A stretch of DNA of 64,000 nt, taken from assembly GCF_033958435.1 (NCBI RefSeq), contig NC_134138.1, forward strand, positions 22,823,098-22,887,097, written 5' to 3'. Shown here piece by piece: positions 9,835-20,668 of the stretch; the stretch's first letter is position 1, and each line of letters starts with the position of its first letter. The DNA is from Carettochelys insculpta (lineage: Eukaryota > Chordata > Testudines > Carettochelyidae). Made by a program: the position numbers and the translations under genes. Below the pieces are notes generated by a model. That model saw only the letters and a program-made list of their open reading frames with translations. It did not search any database and was not told where the DNA came from.

Positions 9835-10235
9835 GGGGCTAATCCTGGCCTAGGCACTATATGAGGAAAGAAAGACAATCCCCAGCCCATAAGATGTTGC
9901 AATCTAACACATAATATATTATTCTTTTTTCTTATATTATGTTAATATGCAGAGACCCCAGTCAGCATCAGGGTCCTGACAAGTGGGCGTGGAGATTATA
10001 ATAGATGAATAAACAAAGAAGAGACAGAAACCAAAAAATCGCTCTGATTCAAAGAAAACCTTCGCAGCATCTCACCATTAGACACCAGTTTTCAATTGCA
10101 GATCACAAAGCACTTCACAAAGTAGGTCAGTATCATCATCACAGGGAGATGATGCGACTTGCCCAAGGACAGGCGGAGGCAAGCACAGAACCCAAATCTT
10201 ATGGGTACAGTCCTGCACTTCAGCTCCTAGGGACA
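9835..10235 (+). repeat. Ancient SINE/LINE remnant
   Basis: Pieces such as GACAATCCCCAGCCCATAAG, GATCACAAAGCACTTCACAA and GATGCGACTTGCCCAAGG occur in the order of a very common old amniote interspersed repeat with a MIR-like core. It is strongly decayed, and I cannot assign the exact family. The copy in the next unit is about 28732-29132. Confidence 0.4.
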
Positions 10236-10359
10236 CAGTCTTCCATGGTGCAACAAGCTATGGACATGCATAAAAGGGGTAATGTTTCCGAAACGGTGGA
10301 GTGTTTTCCTCTCAGACATGAAGGACCAGCTGAGGCACGGAAATGTGCCTGTTCTAGTT

Positions 10360-10605
10360 CAGCAGCTCTCAGTCTTTCCAGGCTACTGTACTTATATTAG
10401 ATTCATAAAATCAACTGGAATAAAAATGTTGTACTTACATTTCCATGTACAGTACACAGAGCAACACGGACAAATAACTGAATGAAATTTTAGTCTGTAC
10501 TGACTTTGATGCAGCCTGTTGCAAAACTAGCCAAAGCTCTAGATAATATGGGTGTGCCTCCTGGAAGACTGCTGTGTGCCTCTGCAGGGGCAGATGTACC
10601 AATAG
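10360..10605. mobile_element. hAT remnant, same family as 51037-51556
   Basis: Internal sequence aligns by eye with 51180-51545: CTTTCCAGGCTACTGTAC corresponds to CTTTCCAGATTATTACTGTA, then AACTGGAATAAAAATGTTGTAC, TAGTCTGTACTGACTT, GTTGCAAAACTAGCCAAAG and GGAAGACTGCTGTG. The termini are decayed here, while the copy at 51037 keeps its inverted ends and target duplication. The next-unit copy is about 29257-29502. Confidence 0.6.
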
Positions 10606-10968
10606 CCGGGGCCAGTTTCCCCACATGCTAATGTGGCAGGACAGAAGGAGGCACAATCAGTTTTAATGTGGCGGGCTCCACTTTGGTAAAACTGGGGAAG
10701 GCTGCCTAAATTCATAGAGTAAGTGACCAGGAATCAGGAGAGGATTAGACATTAGAAAACAGGATGAAATGAGAAAGGGAGCCTTTATAGTGAACATCAG
10801 AAAATTCTCCTCAGGGTGTGCGCTGTCAGAATGTAGAGTACTGTTAAAAGAGCTACACAGTCACAGGGCCTTCAGCCAGGGCATCTTGCTCATCTGAACT
10901 TGACTGGTCTTGGCTGAATTTGACCATAGGCTGGTTCCTTGAAGGCAGCAACTGTATCCACCTTTAAG

Positions 10969-11402
10969 GGCTCGTCTAGACGCTCTCCCCGCCCCGTCCC
11001 GTCCCCTCTCACCAGGAAATAAACATTTTTTTCTGGAAAAAAACCCAAAACTTTTACATGGCCCTGCAGGATAATTTGAGATCAGTGGGCTTTTCTCTCA
11101 AAATAAGTACTCCAGCTCTGCAAAGTGTTTTCAGAACCTTCCCCCCCCCTCGCCCCCGGCCCTTTCAAGGTCAAAAAGGAATGCATGTGAACAAAACACA
11201 GCTATTACAGGCTCATGTAAAAGCTCCTTATGCAATGCTGGGACTGTGAGCTGCAGCTGTAAAGGAGAACGCTCCCTTTTGCAATGCTGTGGCTCTGTGT
11301 GAATGCGATTTTCCAACATTACTTAGACATTATAATGTCAAAATAAGGAACAAAACAAAACAAAAAACAAAACAAAACCAACCCTGTAGTGTAGACACAG
11401 CC
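10969..11402. mobile_element. MITE with GGCT...GTCTA termini and TAAG duplication
   Basis: It begins GGCTCGTCTAGAC and the reverse complement of its end begins GGCTGTGTCTACAC. Both flanks carry TAAG (10965-10968 and 11403-11406), of which TAA fits a Harbinger-type duplication. It has no coding capacity. The second copy is at 29866-30299. Elements at 42235-42630 and 59600-59795 have similar ends. Confidence 0.65.
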
Positions 11403-11420
11403 TAAGTTTGCCTAAGTTTG
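11401..11420. repeat. 10-bp direct duplication private to copy 1
   Basis: CCTAAGTTTG occurs twice in a row here but once at the matching place in copy 2 (near 30298). It spans the right end of the MITE. Confidence 0.95.
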
Positions 11421-12149
11421 CACAGCCACAAGCTATCAGCCAGCTTCTTGTAGATTATTTGCCCAAGGCTACTGGTTTAACAGAAGTTCTGACAATGGAG
11501 GCTGAACAGCACAAGGCCCTGGAGAATAAGCTACAAGGAATAAGCCTGAACCAGCTGAAGGGTCACCACAATGACTGCTAAAATAAGTACATTTCATTTT
11601 TGTAATAGGTTTGTCTCCTCTCACGCATCATCAACTTCTTTATCTAAGAGTTGCCACACCATCATACGATGACCATAACTCAAGTAGAATCATTAGCAAT
11701 ACATGTAGCCGTCATCAGGCCAATAATTTTATTCAGAAATGGACAGTTCAAAGGTCCCAAGTCCGTGAAGCCAGATACTGTCCCTTGCCACAGGCGTACA
11801 GCATAGCGTGTTAAAAAGAAGAGTTGGAAATTTAGCTGGTTAGTGAGTCACAATACATAATTGCGTTCACATAATTTTGAATGCTGGATCTCTGCAGTAA
11901 GAACTCCTTTTGGAGGAATGCTGCAATTACCTTCACAGAACTTCACGCAAGCAAATGAGGAATAACATTGTGTTCTGTTCAACTAATGACCATGTATCCA
12001 AAAGAAACACTGTCCCCAGCTTCAACATAGAAAGCCTCACGATCCACAAGTTGGAAAAAACTAGAGGGGAAGCTGTCTACGGTAATTAAATGGCTCCTAT
12101 CACTGTGATATCAGGGCAACACCACACAATATTCATAGGATTTTTCACC
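11421..12149. other. No recognisable feature
   Basis: This is AT-rich intergenic-type sequence with short frames only. A 67-residue frame at 11611-11814 is identical in copy 2 but resembles nothing I know. I see no exon or RNA gene. Confidence 0.5.
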
Positions 12150-12340
12150 CATGAAAGGCAGAGCTGAGCTACTGCCCCATTTCACAGATGAGGGGACAGA
12201 GGCTAAGTGACCTTTCACAAGGTTGCACAGGAAGTCTGAATCAAAGCCAGGATGTAACCCTGGTCTTCCATGCCCCAGATCACCATGCAAATCCCTGTCT
12301 CATGGGGCTACTCTTAAAAGTATCTCCAAGGTTTTCAGTA
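12150..12340 (+). repeat. Ancient SINE remnant with MIR-like core
   Basis: The order CCCCATTTCACAGATGAGG, GGACAGAGGCTAAGTGACCT, TTCACAAGGTTGCACAGG, CTGAATCAAAGCCAGGATG matches the core shared by MIR-like amniote SINEs. The next-unit copy is about 31037-31227. Confidence 0.65.
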
Positions 12341-12574
12341 CTGCTTTGTTCAACTTTTATTAATAGGTCATCTTGTATGCAGGGAATGATAAGGTTCATG
12401 AGTCTCCTGGTTAGGTCACCTAGATTTCATGGTCTACGTGCAGCCAGTGATGAAGCTGGGAGTTCTTCTCAGTGTGTCTAATTAAAACACACCACACAAA
12501 CGCTCTCCCTTCATCAGTTCATCACAGGCTCAGTTCCAGTAGAAAGCTCAGTGTCACATCCCTTTCCCCTACCA

Positions 12575-12722
12575 GTGCCAATCTTCTCTATCGGAATATA
12601 AACTCTTGGGGGCAGGGGTGCTCTACTGTGTCTGTACAGTACCTAGCACAAGGGAGACCCATTTTGCCTGCTCCCTAGCCATCACTGTACTAAACATGGT
12701 AAACCATAACAATAAAACGTAT
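12575..12722 (+). repeat. L2 LINE 3' end
   Basis: The order is ATAAACTCTTGGGGGCAGGG, then CTACTGTGTCTGTACAGTAC, CTAGCACAAGGGAGACCC and a final AATAAAA, which matches the 3' end of L2-type LINEs (GTAAGCTCCTTGGGGCAGGG...GCCTAGCACA). The next-unit copy is about 31462-31609. Confidence 0.7.
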
Positions 12723-13101
12723 TTTTAAATCAGGATCATAAACCCTGGAAAACAGACTCCTTATATGGAACGCATGACACCAACTTAAACGAAGCAATAT
12801 AAACAGCTGTCTGGTGAGTACATTCAACAGTGCCAGCTTCTTCTAAAATGTTCCCGGTGCTGAGAGTACGAGACGTAGCTAATTTATATTGGCAGCATCT
12901 CTAGCACACAGCTCTGTATACACACAGCTAATACGTAACATCCTCATCTATCACATCACAGACCTTGTAATACCAGTTTCCCTTACTCCCCTTTCACTTT
13001 ATGCAAAACTTAAGCTGTGGAACACAAGCTGCCCGATGGAATAGAACACTACATTCCTCTCCTGGGAATCTACAGTAGGAGCCACACAAAAGCTAATTTT
13101 A

Positions 13102-13914
13102 TTGCATTTTTCACATTCTTACCAAGTCAACAAAAAAAAAAAGTGTTTGTTTCAAACGGGACAAGGCTATTTCAAAATCTATCTGTTTTCAAGGAATATT
13201 GTTACACTGACAATGGTTACACAAAGCCAAAAGAGGAGCACACCAATAGCAGGACAAATAAACATTTGTGACTCACAGGCCCCATCAGACGCAGCACCAG
13301 ATATCACTGGTCAGGATCTTAGTGACAGTGGGGGGGTTATGGCAAGAGGTGAGAATTCAGGAGCTCTAAATTTTGCCTCTACCAAGAATGTGCAACACCT
13401 ACAAACATGCAACTCGGAGAAGACACTGAGTTGCAAGTGGAGAGCTCGTCTGAGTGCGTGGTGGCACAATATTGACTCTCCCTCCCTCCCTGGCAGGGTT
13501 GTTCCAGACATAGCCGCAAAAGGGTTTTCGGCGAGAGCTGCACATTCAGGGGAGATGAAGTCTGGGAACCAGCAGTGTGCCAGCAGGTGGGGTTTTGCTT
13601 GCTCACTTTCCAAGGAGAGGAGAAAGAGGTGCTCTACCTCAACAGCCTCAGCTTTCCCACTGACTTGCCGTTTGCAGCTTCTGCCACATACAGCTGCACA
13701 GCAAGGGCAGGCTGCACTCCCAGCCAGCAAGTCTAGAGGCCTAATGAGCATTCAAGATAAGCAGGCTGCAGAAAAAGAGATGCCTCCTGATGAGATGAGT
13801 ATGCTGGATGTCGCTCACATTCCTGCATTCTGTGAGACAGGCTTGGTTCAACTGAGTGGACATTTTGTAACCATACATCTTTGCAGAGAGAACTCCAGAA
13901 CAGCTGTCATCTAG
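13102..13914 (+). other. Unrecognised open frame, probably not a gene
   Basis: A 270-residue frame lies in GC-richer sequence. In copy 2 (31904-32800) one base fewer in an upstream A run lengthens it to 298 residues. I recognise no domain. The opposite strand is open over 13311-13751, and there is no clear splice or promoter context. Its persistence in both units follows from their recent duplication and is not evidence of selection. I call it chance unless transcripts say otherwise. Confidence 0.3.
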
Positions 13915-14019
13915 CAGCTGACATTTTCCAAAGTTAGGTGTGTATGTGGGACTATGCAAGCCTGTTCATGCCTTCCCACTTTGGGCACACATTTCCCCAA
14001 CATGTTTCTGCAAAGATGT

Positions 14020-14036
14020 GGGGGGGGGGGGGGGGG
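14020..14036. repeat. Poly-G tract of 17 bp
   Basis: The homologous tract in copy 2 has 13 G (32906-32918). Another G tract near 7771 also differs in length between copies. Confidence 0.9.
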
Positions 14037-14449
14037 TGTGGCACATGAGTACATGATCAAGTACCTGACCCGAGCATGCACGTGCTCTCTTTCATGCATA
14101 CACATAGGATTTGTGTGTGTAACTTAGGCACACTTAAATATACACATCAGTGACTAAATAAAAAAAAAACACACTTCCTTATAACTATACAGATGGCTGT
14201 GTGTACACAGACATATATTTACACACATACACAGGATGTTTCTGTCCATACAAGGTATGTCTCCACAGGGATAAAACCCATGGCTGGTCTGGCTCAGTTG
14301 ATCCAGGCTTGCAGGGCTGGGGTTCAGTGGATGAAAAAAATCACTTTGTAGCTTAGTAACAGAGAAAGTTGTGCTAGTCTATATACTACGAAAACAAAAA
14401 AGCAGTCCAGTAGCAAGTCTAAGACTAACAAAATAACTTATTAGGTGAC

Positions 14450-14656
14450 GAGTATCGGAGGGGTAGCCGTGTTAGTCTGGATCTGCAACAGCAACAAAGG
14501 GTCCTGTGGCACCTTACAGACTAACAGAAAAGTTTTGAGCATGAGCTTTCATGAGCACAGACTCACTTCATCAGATGCTCACGTCTGTGCTCACGAAAGC
14601 TCACGCTCAAAACTTTTCTGTTCGTCTACAAGGTGCCACAGGACCCTTCGTTGCTG
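14450..14656. mobile_element. Inner PLE hairpin with 12-bp target duplication
   Basis: TTATTAGGTGAC occurs on both sides (14438-14449 and 14657-14668). It is part of the outer PLE tail, so this is a later insertion into that tail. The arms 14489-14562 and 14583-14656 are 74 bp each, near perfect reverse complements, with a 20-nt loop. The left end reads GAGTATCGGAGGGGTAGCC, the usual PLE terminus on the minus strand. The next-unit copy is 33332-33538. Confidence 0.85.
14537..14580 (-). ncRNA. Hammerhead-ribozyme-like motif, best stem I
   Basis: On the minus strand the order is GAGCAU, CUGAUGA, extra A, GUGAG-UCUGUG-CUCAU, GAAA, GCUC, AUGCUC. GAGCAU and AUGCUC form a perfect 6-bp stem I, stem II has five pairs with one wobble, and the conserved core residues are present. 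The segment between GAAA and stem I is only GCUC, so stem III is reduced to the A-U closing pair. The expected cleavage site is after the final C of GCUC. Confidence 0.55.
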
Positions 14657-15009
14657 TTATTAGGTGACAGGCTTTTGTGGGACAGACCCACTTCTTCAGA
14701 CCACAGCCATACCAGAACAGACTCAATATTTAAGACACAGAGAACCAAAAACAGTAATCAATAGTAATCAATTCTTGGTTCTCTGTGCCTTAAATCTTGA
14801 GCCTGTTCTGGTATGGCTGCGATCTGAAGAAGTGGGTCTCTCCCACGAAAGCCTGTCACCTAATAAGTTATTTTGTTAGTCTCTGAAGCGCTACCGGACT
14901 GCTTTTTTGTTTTCACAGTATATAGACTAGCACGACTTTCTCTCTCTTACTAATCTACAAGGTGATTCTTTTCATCCACTGAACCCCAGCCCTGCAAGCC
15001 TGGATCAAC

Positions 15010-15072
15010 AATTATTATGTTAGTCTTTAAAGTGCTACTGGACTGCTTTCTTGTTTTCACCTTGTAGATGTT
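15010..15072 (+). mobile_element. Additional PLE tail fragment
   Basis: Immediately after the palindrome comes ATTATTATGTTAGTC, then TTTAAAGTGCTACTGGACTG and TTTTCACCTTGTAGATG, a further partial tail in plus orientation. The next-unit copy is 33892-33954. Confidence 0.7.
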
Positions 15073-15298
15073 TGGGCTCAGGCCAAAGTGGAACTTTGAG
15101 TGTGGGGGAGGTCCCAGAGGTCAGGCTCCAGACAGACTCAGCAGACTATGGCCAGCTGCAACCACACCCAAGGGATTTGTATCCATGTCTAGATGCACCT
15201 GTTCTTTCTGTGGCAGCCTTTTTTCTGTAACACACTAAGAAAAACTTCTTCCTACAAAGAATCAAACAAGTGCTTAACCAACCACCACACGCATTGTA

Positions 15299-15628
15299 CA
15301 AGTTGAACCTCTCTAGTCCAGAACCCCCGGGGCCTGACTGGTGCCAAAAGAGAGACTTTGCCAGATCACAGAAGGGCAATATTTTCTAGCAACATTACTA
15401 ACACTCCCACTGCTTACTGAACCTCTTAGAAGACATTTAGGGGGTAAATTACAGCTAAACAATAGCACAAAAACATGGAGAGCCAGGACTGGTGCCTGTA
15501 CACAAATTTGATGGGACCACGGGAAACTTGGCCACATCCATGAGAAACAGTCATCCAGCTAACTAAAATCATGCCGGATTACAGATGTTGCCAGATAACA
15601 GTGTGCCAGACTAGAGAGGTTAAACTTG
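15299..15628. mobile_element. Tc1/mariner-type MITE
   Basis: It begins CAAGTTGAACCTCTCTAGTC and the reverse complement of its end begins CAAGTTTAACCTCTCTAGTC, with TA on both sides (15297-15298 and 15629-15630). The TA duplication and AACCTC-type ends fit the Tc1/mariner superfamily (Tigger-like). It is 330 bp with no transposase. The next-unit copy is 34182-34510. Confidence 0.8.
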
Positions 15629-15949
15629 TACTGTGGGCTGAACGTCTGCAAATGGATGAGCTCGGGGCCCTCTGGCTTCTTCCCCTCACAACACAGGCTC
15701 TATTTACTCATGCTCACTTGCCTCTCCATCTACTGCCTCTCTCCCTTCTTTCATTTCTAGACTCACTGGCATGTCATTTCTAATCATCTGGATTCTCTTT
15801 CCTCCAATCCCATCTTAGACATTTCCCAACCAGTTTCCCCTCCTACGTGCTCTGAGAAAACAGTTCTTGCCAAAAAATCTCTGAAGACTCTCCCTTCCTA
15901 TAGCTCGGAACCAGTACTTCAGCCCCATCCTCCTTGAAATTTTGCTCTC

Positions 15950-16270
15950 CCTTTGGCTTCCACGACTTGGTCTTCACATGATTCTCCTCCTAGCTCTATT
16001 ATTGCTCCTTCGGTGTTTTCATCTGAGCACTGCCCTCATCGCCTTCCTTCTGTGGGAGCTTCACTGAGCCCCTCTCTCATCTTTCATGGACTCTCACCCA
16101 CCAACAAATTCCACTTCTCTTGCTTGGCTGATGACCCGCAGCTCCACCTTGCTACTGCAGATCTGTGTCCATTTGTCCAGAGCAAAATTTCTCCAGCACC
16201 TCAGCACAGATGTCTAGCTACCAGCTCAAGTTTATCACAGCTCAAGTTCTCTGACCAAAATACGATCCGT
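15950..16270 (+). pseudogene. L2 LINE reverse-transcriptase remnant
   Basis: The frame reads NKFHFSCLADDPQLHLATADL, matching the L2 motif HFxCYADDTQLYLSTADL with the catalytic DD kept and flanking residues changed. Downstream, nucleotide pieces such as GATGTCTAGCTACCAGCTCA match the next L2 segment. Frames are broken elsewhere, so it is an old fragment. The next-unit copy is about 34832-35152. Confidence 0.7.
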
Positions 16271-18434
16271 TGGCAGTGTCTGCAGAGCACCTAACATACT
16301 GGAGCTCTGCTACATGATGGTGGCCCCTAGGTGGTATGGTCATTCAATTCATAAACATTTATCCAGGTTTGCATGTTGACAACCTTATTGCAGTATCTGA
16401 TTCCCTGCGTTAGAATCCCCAAGGCAGTACAAGTCAGTCAGTACGGGATAATGCTACACTGAACTACTGCCACTGAATCACAAGTTACATAACCACAGCT
16501 CTTGCTGCACCTAGGAATCAATCTACACTGCAAATAGCTACCATGCTGTAAGGTCTAGTTATGACATGACATTACTTCACTGGGTGAAAATTACTGCAGC
16601 CCAAGACTAAACCATACGTAACTGCATAGTGTTACCATTTACAACCATGTTACCTGACACAGTCTTAATGGGGCACCTTTTGATACCCTTCCTGGAAACT
16701 GAGGCATGAATGAACAAAATATATCCACCAACCCGGTCAAATCATTAGATGTTTCATCCCATGCTTGATGTTACAACTCCACCCATCACCATGAACACAA
16801 GGTTCCCAACTGCATGGGTGTATGGTGTTTTGGCTTTGCTTGCCAGCAGGGCTATCAAACAGTTGGTAGGCTGTACTAATACTGTTCATTCTACTACATA
16901 GATGGGACCGATGGCTGTAACCTGTGTAGCGGGGCTCCATGGATGATGCCATCCCAAAGGGCAATGACACAAGGACACACACCCTCTTTTAGTGCCCATG
17001 ACAAACAGGTGCTCAGGCTCTCAGAATGTTCTGACAAAAATCTGGGGCAAAATCCTGGCTCCACCAAACTCCACTGACAGTCACTGATTTCAGTGGAATC
17101 AATATTTCAGCCTTGTACGCACAGTGTGGGAGGACAGGCCAAGAGAGAAAACAGTGGCAGAGAGAGAATGAGAGTGACTTTGATGGGCTGTGTTAGCTAT
17201 AAACACCTCCACTGTGTGTGTTCGAAGCTGTTTACATCGACCATGGTTCCACCTTCAGAACACCTGGCTGGACAGTTACATTTAAAATGCAGCTAAGAGA
17301 GGCCTTTCTATTAAGATTTCCCACTGTTGCATTGCTCCCACGGGAGCTTAGATGTAGTTGGGGCTTCAGGTGGCCACTGCTGTTTTAAGCACAGTGTCAT
17401 CTTGTGCTTCTCAGAGTTCAGTAATTAAAATGCAAACGGGCAGCCACCTATACTAGTCTGCACCACTGCGCCCACTGACAGTAAAAACACTGTGACGCAT
17501 GTGAACATCGCCTTAGCACCACGCAAACGCAACTTTGCTGAAGCCTCAAAGGAAGGACAGGGCGACAACCTCCCTTCATTCGCAGTTGTCCTCCTGAAGC
17601 TATGAGCCAACCCCCGAGTTCTTCTCCCAGGCTGGGGCGGCCATGCTGCACCCTGCTTATCTCTTCCCATACAAACTGCACCCCATGTTCCATCTGTATC
17701 GGTTCCGCATGTTTTGGCCATCTCCCTGAATGATGGAAATCCAAGAGCTGCACAAGACCAGCATGTTTCAGCACAAATGGAGGAAGCTGAAACAGCCGTT
17801 CTTCCTTTGGCCCCCTCTCCTCCATTTGAACTTGGTCTGAACTAATGGAGCATTGGAGAGAAAACAGGCGTAACCTATAGCTTTCTTATTAAACCTCTGA
17901 TGTAAGTGTAAATCTTTTTAGAGCCTCTTGCCTAAGCAAATACAGGAGCTAGGCCAATTAAGTATTCATCTGTCCTGGGCTGAGCCCCAACATCCTGCAG
18001 TTTTGCTGCAGAAAGTGAATGAGAGCTCTAGTCAGGAGTGGGTATGAAACCTGATAATAGCGCTGAGCCAGAGCAGTTGTAAACATCCTTCAAAGGTCCC
18101 TCACATGTACCCAAACCACCTCTTGGGCACAAGCCAGGGACTATCCCAGGCAAATCATCTGAACTTAAGGTAAACTTCCACTGGTCCCTTTGATTGAGGC
18201 TTCTCTGAAGAGCACAAGGAAGCAAGCCCCGTCCTGTGAGAGATGGCCTGCTTCTGCTTGGTCTAACACAAACAACCCCTTATCTTTTAAAGTAACAATA
18301 CCACCCTCCAGAGACAAGTTCAAAACCATGTTGATTCGCAATACCATCCACACCACCTGCAGATAAACCAGTATTACAACGACACCTTTGAGGCTCCCGT
18401 CAGAAGCTTCAGGACATTAAAAATGAGACCCCTG
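16271..18434. other. No recognisable gene or repeat
   Basis: This 2.1-kb stretch is the longest in the unit without a transposon that I can name. Overlapping minus-strand frames at 17425-17825 lie in GC-rich sequence and have no recognised domain. One to several base changes per kb separate the two copies (35153-37316). I see no clear exon. Confidence 0.45.
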
Positions 18435-18560
18435 CAGCGTTCTCATTAATTTTCCCCGGCTGTGAGCGGAACGAATTTTAAGTGCAGCAGCACGGAGGTG
18501 ACGTGCGACACATCACCTTCACATCGGTGCACATAACAGAACGCATGTGGTGGTGGGTGG
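18435..18560. mobile_element. Truncated MITE, same family as 50639-50821 and 62787-62981
   Basis: It begins CAGCGTTCTCATTAATTTTC and continues with GAGCGGAACGAATTTTAAGT, matching the left end of the family GTTCCCTCTAATTTTTTTTC / GCGGAATAAATTTTATGT. The right end is not evident. The next-unit copy is about 37317-37442. Confidence 0.5.
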
Positions 18561-19140
18561 AGCCAAGGGCTGGGATGTCGCAGTGTGAGGGCTCTGGCTA
18601 AGAGAACAGGCTCTGGGGTAGGATAGGAGATTGGGGCCCAGACTTGGCTGGGCGGCTCCCCACTGGGGGTGTGGGTGGGCTCCTTCCTACAGCTTCAGGC
18701 TTTGGGAAGAGGAGTTTTGGCGGAAGTTAATGGGAAGCTGTGTGGCTGTATAGTTTGGGGGGAACTTAGGTGTTCTGGATATTTCGGAGACTTGGGCATA
18801 CACTGCTAACTGAAACCAGAATCCAAAAGATATTACTGACTAGCTCTCCCAGCATCTATGCACAAGGGTTGTCTAAACATGGAAATAGATAAAAATGCAA
18901 AGGATGTTCTGATCATTATAACTTTTACAAAGTACGAACTCATAAAAATGAACAAATGACAGGGTCTTACATTTACATGGTGCCTTTCTGCCAGAGAAGG
19001 CCCACTGCAAGGTGCGTTACAGATGATCACCAACGAAATGCAGTCATCTCTAGGGAGGAACAGGAGGACAGCTGTTTAAAAAGGCTTCCTGTAACAGTTT
19101 GAGAGGAATAACTTACCTACCTGAACGCAAAAGGAAATTA

Positions 19141-19295
19141 ACAGAGAGGTGGCCGCGTTAGTCTGCACTCCAACAAAACACAACAGGAGAAATGTAGCAC
19201 TTTAAAGACTAACAAAATGATTAATTCGGTGATGGGCTTTCATGGGACAGGCCTACTTCATCAGATCAATCTCATTTCCAATACAGACTCTGAAA
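19141..19295 (-). mobile_element. PLE tail, array copy 2
   Basis: Second copy of the tail at 231-385, differing by single bases (for example T to C at 19169). It contains the hammerhead-like block at 19228-19273. The third copy lies at about 38023-38177. Confidence 0.8.
19228..19273 (-). ncRNA. Hammerhead-like motif, array copy 2
   Basis: Sequence is the same as at 318-363, including the imperfect stem II. A third copy lies at 38110-38155. Confidence 0.45.
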
Positions 19296-19524
19296 GGAAA
19301 TTGTTCAGCAGGAAGAAAGTAACTGAACTGAAACTTGGCTAGAACATTGTGTGAGAGCTGGCATAAGATCCTTATATGACCAGGACCTCAGAAGACAGCT
19401 TGGGTGGCACAATCTACTCACACTAGCTGAAACAGACCCCTGACACTACTAATGCCCATTCATGCAGTCAGCACATGATACCGCCTGAGGTGCCTCCCAT
19501 CCAAGAAGCAATTGTGCTCTATCC

Positions 19525-19967
19525 CAGTGGTTCCCAACAGGAGTCCATGAAAAAAAATAAAAGATAAATAAAAATGATCAGAGGAAAACAAGTTTCAAAT
19601 AAATTGCAAAGCTACGATCAATTATTATTTTAAAATTAAATATCTTCCAATAATATTGTTAACTGCTGCCTGAAAATCTATGTTGTGGTGCCTTTGTGCG
19701 AGGAAGTGACTGCGGTGGTTAGAAGCAAACACACATCAGCCATACTTGCTACATGGATCTGTGGCTGAAATCAGGCTCGTTGAAGAGAAAGGAGGCGGAT
19801 GAGCAGAGAGAAGCATCCACAAGTGGAACACCTAAATGTTCATTAAATGGAAAAGGAAATGTAAATAACTAAGTGCACACAGTGGTTAGAACTGGTTTTG
19901 ATGGGGGTCTGAGAATGGTTTGCAGAGGATTGGGGGTCAGCACTAGTGAAAAGGTTGGGACCCACTG
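19525..19967. mobile_element. hAT-like remnant, array copy 2
   Basis: Equivalent of 615-1057 with the same inverted CAGTGG-type ends. A C to A change near 19738 separates it from copies 1 and 3. The third copy is at about 38407-38849. Confidence 0.58.
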
Positions 19968-20633
19968 TTCTGAGGAGAACGCAGCCTGAACAGCTTAGTA
20001 AAATAGTCAGGGATGGACAACGGTCCCACTTACCACCCCCATACAAATATACCCCAGGTTACCTATCCATGAAGAAGAGTCTAAAGCTGGCTATCTGCTG
20101 TTAGTTTAAAAAGGCCTCCCAGCAAGAAACTGAGGAAAACCACTCCCTTTTCAGAACTCCAGCTTCCTGGATTTAAAAAAAATAAAGTTTTGGGGAGCAG
20201 AAATTTTTAAGGGCGCCTCACAAAATCAAAACTGTTTTCTCATCATGTTTGGTTTATAAATTTGTGGTAAAAAAAAAATCAAGACAAGACAGATTAAATC
20301 CAAACAACTTGTCATCATTTTAATTGGCATCAACTGGTAAGCAATGGGGGCGGGAATACAATAAACTTTGTCTTAATCAGCATTCTATCACCTGGAACTC
20401 TCAAACAACTGGCATTTTAACCATCAGTAAATTTCAGTTACATTTTCCATAAGTACAGCATAGTGAAAGTAAACACAAATAAATACAGTATAATTTTACA
20501 GTGTATAATACTATCATTGTTGGTAAATAAAGCACTCTGCATACATTTTTGTTTGTTTCTTAACACCTAACCTTGTTTTTCTTTAGTGTTACATATTGCT
20601 GCATATAGCCCTCTCTTACCCAGAATATTTGAA

Positions 20634-20668
20634 TATCTGGCAGCCCCAGGTCCCGGGGCTGCCAGATA
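20634..20668. other. Perfect 14-bp hairpin, array copy 2
   Basis: Arms and loop are identical to 1725-1759, although neighbouring bases differ between copies. The third copy is 39517-39551. Confidence 0.7.

Larger units (their letters stand above)
14297..15009. mobile_element. Nested palindrome built from PLE tails
   Basis: The outermost 55 bp (14297-14352 and 14954-15009) are reverse complements with about two mismatches. Inside them lie opposed PLE tails (14353-14449 and 14669-14953), which pair over most of their length around a centre near 14760. The left arm is interrupted by a second inverted pair at 14450-14656. The flanking 55-bp inverted sequence does not look like PLE tail, so the inversion reaches beyond the usual element. 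The copy in the next unit is 33179-33891. Confidence 0.85.

Noticed and set aside
13102..13914. Host protein-coding gene
   Set aside because: No recognised domain, an opposing open frame, and a length that changes with a homopolymer indel between copies.
17425..17825. Minus-strand gene in the array unit
   Set aside because: Two overlapping frames on the same strand cannot both be coding, neither has a recognised domain, and no splice context is seen.
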